From SBAX01 sp964646605 (lineage in GTDB: Bacteria; Planctomycetota; Phycisphaerae; UBA1845), in the NCBI GenBank assembly GCA_964646605.1, contig CAZYEX010000127.1, positions 1 through 34,396 on the forward strand: a stretch of DNA of 34,396 nucleotides, read 5' to 3'. How positions within the stretch are numbered: the stretch's first letter is position 1; the number at the start of each line of letters is the position of its first letter. The notes under the pieces were generated by a model. That model made no database searches and was not told the origin of the DNA. It worked only from the letters and a program-made list of their open reading frames with translations. Of the stretch, positions 31,742 to 34,396 are shown piece after piece. The position numbers and the translations under genes are program-made.

Positions 31742-33037
31742 TTATTCGGCGCTTCCCATGCTGACCGGCTTTCGGCAGTGCGGGCAGGTCATGGAATTGA
31801 GCCGCGCCCAGCGCTGGGCGACGGCATTTTCGCGGCGGGAAACTTCCTGCTCGCGCTTGGCGAGCTCCGCGTCGCGGAGTTCGGCGGTCTTCTTGGCGGC
31901 CTCGAGAACGTCCTGCTCGGCCTGCGCTTGCGCCGCCTTGGCGGCCATCTCACGCTCCCGCGCGATGAGCTGTTCGTGGAAGCGAGTCACGTCGTGGAGC
32001 TGCCCGCGCAACGCCGCGTCCCGTGCATCCAGCCCGGCCTCGCGAGTCGCCAGACTCTGTTGCTGCTCGTCGAGGGCCATGGCCCCGTTGCGTAGTTGCG
32101 TCCGCCACGAGTTCAACCGCTCCCAGGCCCCGGCGATGTCCCCTTGGGTCACGCCCGGCTCGGGTTCGCCGTCCATGGCCGGCGACGGGGCGATCGCGGA
32201 CGATGTCCGGTCGTCCTTCGATGGCGCGGGCGGCGGCGCGGCCACAGGCGCTTGGCTCTTCGCGGGGACGTCCTGGCTCGTAGGCCGCGAGGCCACCGGC
32301 GCCACGGAAGCGGGCGACGGTTCCATCCGCGACATGGCCACGAACTCCGAGGACTGGACTTCCAACCCGAAAGGCCCCACCGTCAGATGGTCGCCGTTCT
32401 GCAACGGGGTCAACGAGCATCGCTGACCGTTGACCCAAATGCCCGTCCGACTGCCCAAATCGAAGACCGCCGGCCCGTGCCCAAAGCGAAACAGCAGCGC
32501 ATGCCGCGAGGAAATGTCCGCGTGGTCCAAACGCACCTCCGCGTCGTCATGTCGGCCGATGAGCACCACCGCCTCCTCGATCGACCACTCCTTCCCGGTG
32601 TGCATCAGGTGGACCTTCATCGGACCCGCGAAACGGACCGGGTCGGCATACTCCAGCCCCGCCCCGGAATCGTCGGCCGCATTTTCCGGCATCTGGATGG
32701 CGATCTGGATCGAAGTGTCACCCAGCGTCACCACGTCGCCGTCCTTGAGCGCCGCCAGCGTCACCGGCGTCTTGTTGACCTGCGTCCCGCCGCTGGTGTG
32801 CAGGTCCTTGACCAACACGTCCGAACCGGTGTTGATGATCACGCAATGGGCGTTGCTGACGTCCTGGTCATGGAGCACGATGTGCGCCGGTCGGCGAGAG
32901 CCGATGACCGTCACCGGTCTGCGCAGGTTCCAGGTCTTCTGCCCCGCGGACCCGTACCCGGCCGTCACCCGGATCATCGGCGCGGAAATCGGCAGTTCGA
33001 CGGTCAACTCGCGGATTGTCTCTGTAGCCTCGCTCAT
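31742..33037 (-). CDS. Double FHA-domain protein with coiled coil and CxxC tail
   Basis: A 431-residue soluble protein. Two FHA phosphothreonine-binding domains are visible: one at about 40-115 (VIGSRRPAHIVLHDQDVSNAHC, KDLHTSGGTQVNKTPV) and a second at about 155-235 (VLIGRHDDAEVRLDHADISSRHALL, DLGSRTGIWVNGQRC). Each has the GR/GS, SxxH and G-x-x-VN signatures. A Pro/Ala/Ser-rich linker (about 236-300) leads to a long coiled coil (about 310-410). The tail TCPHCRKPVSMG may bind zinc. It probably recognises Thr-phosphorylated partners of Ser/Thr kinases, which are numerous in this phylum, but no kinase is in the window. AGGAG is six bases before the ATG. It converges on the kelch gene (27-base gap) and is divergent from surE. 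Confidence 0.9.
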   Translation of the reverse strand: MSEATETIRELTVELPISAPMIRVTAGYGSAGQKTWNLRRPVTVIGSRRPAHIVLHDQDVSNAHCVIINTGSDVLVKDLHTSGGTQVNKTPVTLAALKDGDVVTLGDTSIQIAIQMPENAADDSGAGLEYADPVRFAGPMKVHLMHTGKEWSIEEAVVLIGRHDDAEVRLDHADISSRHALLFRFGHGPAVFDLGSRTGIWVNGQRCSLTPLQNGDHLTVGPFGLEVQSSEFVAMSRMEPSPASVAPVASRPTSQDVPAKSQAPVAAPPPAPSKDDRTSSAIAPSPAMDGEPEPGVTQGDIAGAWERLNSWRTQLRNGAMALDEQQQSLATREAGLDARDAALRGQLHDVTRFHEQLIAREREMAAKAAQAQAEQDVLEAAKKTAELRDAELAKREQEVSRRENAVAQRWARLNSMTCPHCRKPVSMGSAE

Positions 33038-33436
33038 GGCTTCTCCTCACCCCTCACCCCCGGCGAACCACGATGTGGGGAAGCCCGTCCGGGGCGCACG
33101 GCTGTCCTGCCGAGCGACCACGGAGCGCAGATTCCGCCCAGACGAGACCTCTCGACCATGCTTGCGGGCGCGTGTGCGGGCATCTGCGGGTCTTCCCCTG
33201 CTAGGACCGTGCGGCCCCCGCCGTTCCCAGCCCGAGCGGGGATGTTTATGCGGGCTGCGTAAACTGGGGCATACACTCCATGGGAATGTACAATTGCGCG
33301 CGAAGTGCGGGCAAACCTCGACCCCAACTTTTTTCGGGCTTTGGCCTTTGGGACTCGCGGTTGCACCGCCCGAGGATGGAAATCGTCAGCGAAGGTCGAT
33401 AACTAACCGGAAGCGGCGCGCGATGGGTGGCAGATC
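33038..33436. other. Divergent intergenic region between FHA gene and surE
   Basis: About 400 bases with no gene I can support. A TACAAT at 33289-33294 could be a -10 box for surE, but no matching -35 box stands before it. No hairpin repeat of the kind found elsewhere in the window is obvious. Confidence 0.4.
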
Positions 33437-34162
33437 ATGAATGTCGTTTTGACCAATGATGACGGATATGACGCCGCGGGGCTTCGTGCGGCCTATGACG
33501 CCCTCACCCCGCTGGGACGGGTCCACGTCGTCGCACCCAGCACCGAGCGCTCGGCGTGCAGCCACACCATCACCCTACGACGACCCATCACCGTCGAACG
33601 CCGCACCCACCCCACCTATGGCGTCAGCTTCGCCGTGGACGGAACCCCGGCCGATTGCGTGCGATTGGCCTTCGCCGCCCTCGTCGAACACCCCATCGAT
33701 CTGCTCGTCGCCGGAATCAACCAAGGCGCCAACGCCGGCGTGGATACTTTTTATTCCGGAACCGTCGCGGGGGCGCGCGAAGCCGCGATCCTCGGCATCC
33801 GCGCCATTGCCGTTTCCCAGGCCCAGCGAGGAATCCCACCCGACTGGACCGCAGCCACCGCCGTAACCAAGCTGCTCATCGCCGACTTGCTCAGGGAGAA
33901 ACTCCCCGGCCCGGGATTTTGGAGCATCAACCTCCCCGCCCCGATCCCGCCCGAGCCCATGAAGCACGTCCATCGCGTCCCCGTGGCCATCCATCCCCTG
34001 CCCATGACCTTCGATCGCACGGACAGCCCCGACGGAAAAATCATGGAGTTCGACTACGGCGCCTCCTATTGGCTCCGCGACGTCACCGGCCCCTCCGACT
34101 ACTCCGTCCTCAAAGACGGCGGTATCGCCGTAACCGCCATCCCCCTCTACGGCCGGTTTTGA
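33437..34162 (+). CDS. surE: 5'-nucleotidase SurE
   Basis: SurE is a metal-dependent phosphatase that removes 5'- (and 3'-) phosphates from nucleoside monophosphates and can trim polyphosphate; it is linked to stress survival. The 241-residue protein has the metal/active-site loop VVLTNDDGYDAAGL (D8, D9), VVAPSTERSACSHTITL (S39/S42 region), the VDGTPADCVRLA segment and LVAGINQGANAGVDTFYSGTVAGAREA with the conserved Asn. A C-terminal dimer arm follows. GGGTGG lies about seven bases before the ATG. Length is normal. It seems to be transcribed alone. Confidence 0.95.
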   Translation: MNVVLTNDDGYDAAGLRAAYDALTPLGRVHVVAPSTERSACSHTITLRRPITVERRTHPTYGVSFAVDGTPADCVRLAFAALVEHPIDLLVAGINQGANAGVDTFYSGTVAGAREAAILGIRAIAVSQAQRGIPPDWTAATAVTKLLIADLLREKLPGPGFWSINLPAPIPPEPMKHVHRVPVAIHPLPMTFDRTDSPDGKIMEFDYGASYWLRDVTGPSDYSVLKDGGIAVTAIPLYGRF

Positions 34163-34396
34163 AGCTCCCAAATGTTCCCAACAAGAAGCGAGCGTGGATC
34201 AAACCCGCTGCGCCGCACTTCGCCCCGAGGGCGAACGATCGTTGCCAGGGACTTCAGTCTTGCTGTTACCCACATTTTTGCGGTCGTGCGTGATGGTGTC
34301 CCGGCGGGACACACTGAAAATAGCCCAGCCATTCATGGCTGGGGGAGGCGAGTGGGTTCAAACCAAGTCCCGGAGGGACGGTTGAGCGTTTCAGTC
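34163..34396. repeat. Interspersed repeat with several palindromes, running off the window
   Basis: No gene is seen. Three hairpins stand in order: GTGTCCCG/CGGGACAC around one G (34296-34312), CCCAGCCAT/ATGGCTGGG around TC (34324-34343) and GTCCC/GGGAC around GGA (34367-34379). From general experience the text resembles a repeat scattered through planctomycetal and verrucomicrobial genomes, sometimes mis-annotated as short proteins. The element is probably cut by the window end. Confidence 0.55.

Overview
The window looks like chromosomal DNA of a high-GC bacterium of the phylum Planctomycetota, perhaps close to Phycisphaerae. This is inferred from the style of the large secreted proteins, which combine 'DCNGN..PD..DIA' calcium-loop motifs, Cys-rich CDDGN repeats, dockerin-like C-termini and PQQ-dehydrogenase/cytochrome c fusions. 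The abundance of hairpin repeats between genes fits the same phylum. No rRNA marker is present, so the assignment is provisional. There is no sign of a plasmid, phage or CRISPR array.

Layout: (1) 1-6171, an accessory stretch. It holds a MacB/FtsX-type ABC permease, about 1 kb of hairpin repeats, an exported protein of unknown function, a leftward two-gene nucleotidyltransferase/coiled-coil module, a 148-bp-period tandem repeat, and an exported alpha/beta-hydrolase-like protein that lacks the serine nucleophile. (2) 6408-14386, a rightward translation/transcription operon: nusA, infB, a zinc-ribbon membrane protein, a DUF503 (YlxP-like) protein, rbfA, an HhH-GPD-like protein and a TrkA-N protein. 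It has a strong predicted promoter, a leader of about 0.4 kb, and several ATGA/TGATG-type stop-start overlaps. (3) 14666-24360: a 1704-aa secreted PQQ-dehydrogenase/di-heme cytochrome c fusion, gatB, and an exported M14 zinc carboxypeptidase. The two exported proteins end in the same C-terminal module of about 170-185 residues.

(4) 24495-26657, a leftward fragment of respiratory complex I in the order nuoI-nuoA-small ORF-nuoB, with its own predicted promoter and no other nuo genes. (5) 26680-27697, a scar where an ISAs1-type transposase remnant abuts the 5' end of a lost secreted-protein gene. (6) 27698-31714, a PAS-GAF-PAS histidine kinase without an adjacent response regulator, then an ArsR-like regulator with a palindromic operator around its own -35 box, followed by a kelch-propeller protein with a C-terminal membrane tail. 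(7) 31742-34396, a double-FHA coiled-coil protein divergent from surE, then a common-type interspersed repeat at the window edge.

Housekeeping genes (nusA, infB, rbfA, gatB, nuoA/B/I, surE) are intact by motif inspection. The most unusual items are the shared C-terminal module, the HhH-GPD-like protein in the rbfA operon that lacks both catalytic residues, the nucleotidyltransferase pair with a toxin-antitoxin-like layout, the isolated nuoI-A-B block and the self-overlapping operator of the ArsR-like gene. None of these can be called a proven new system from sequence alone.
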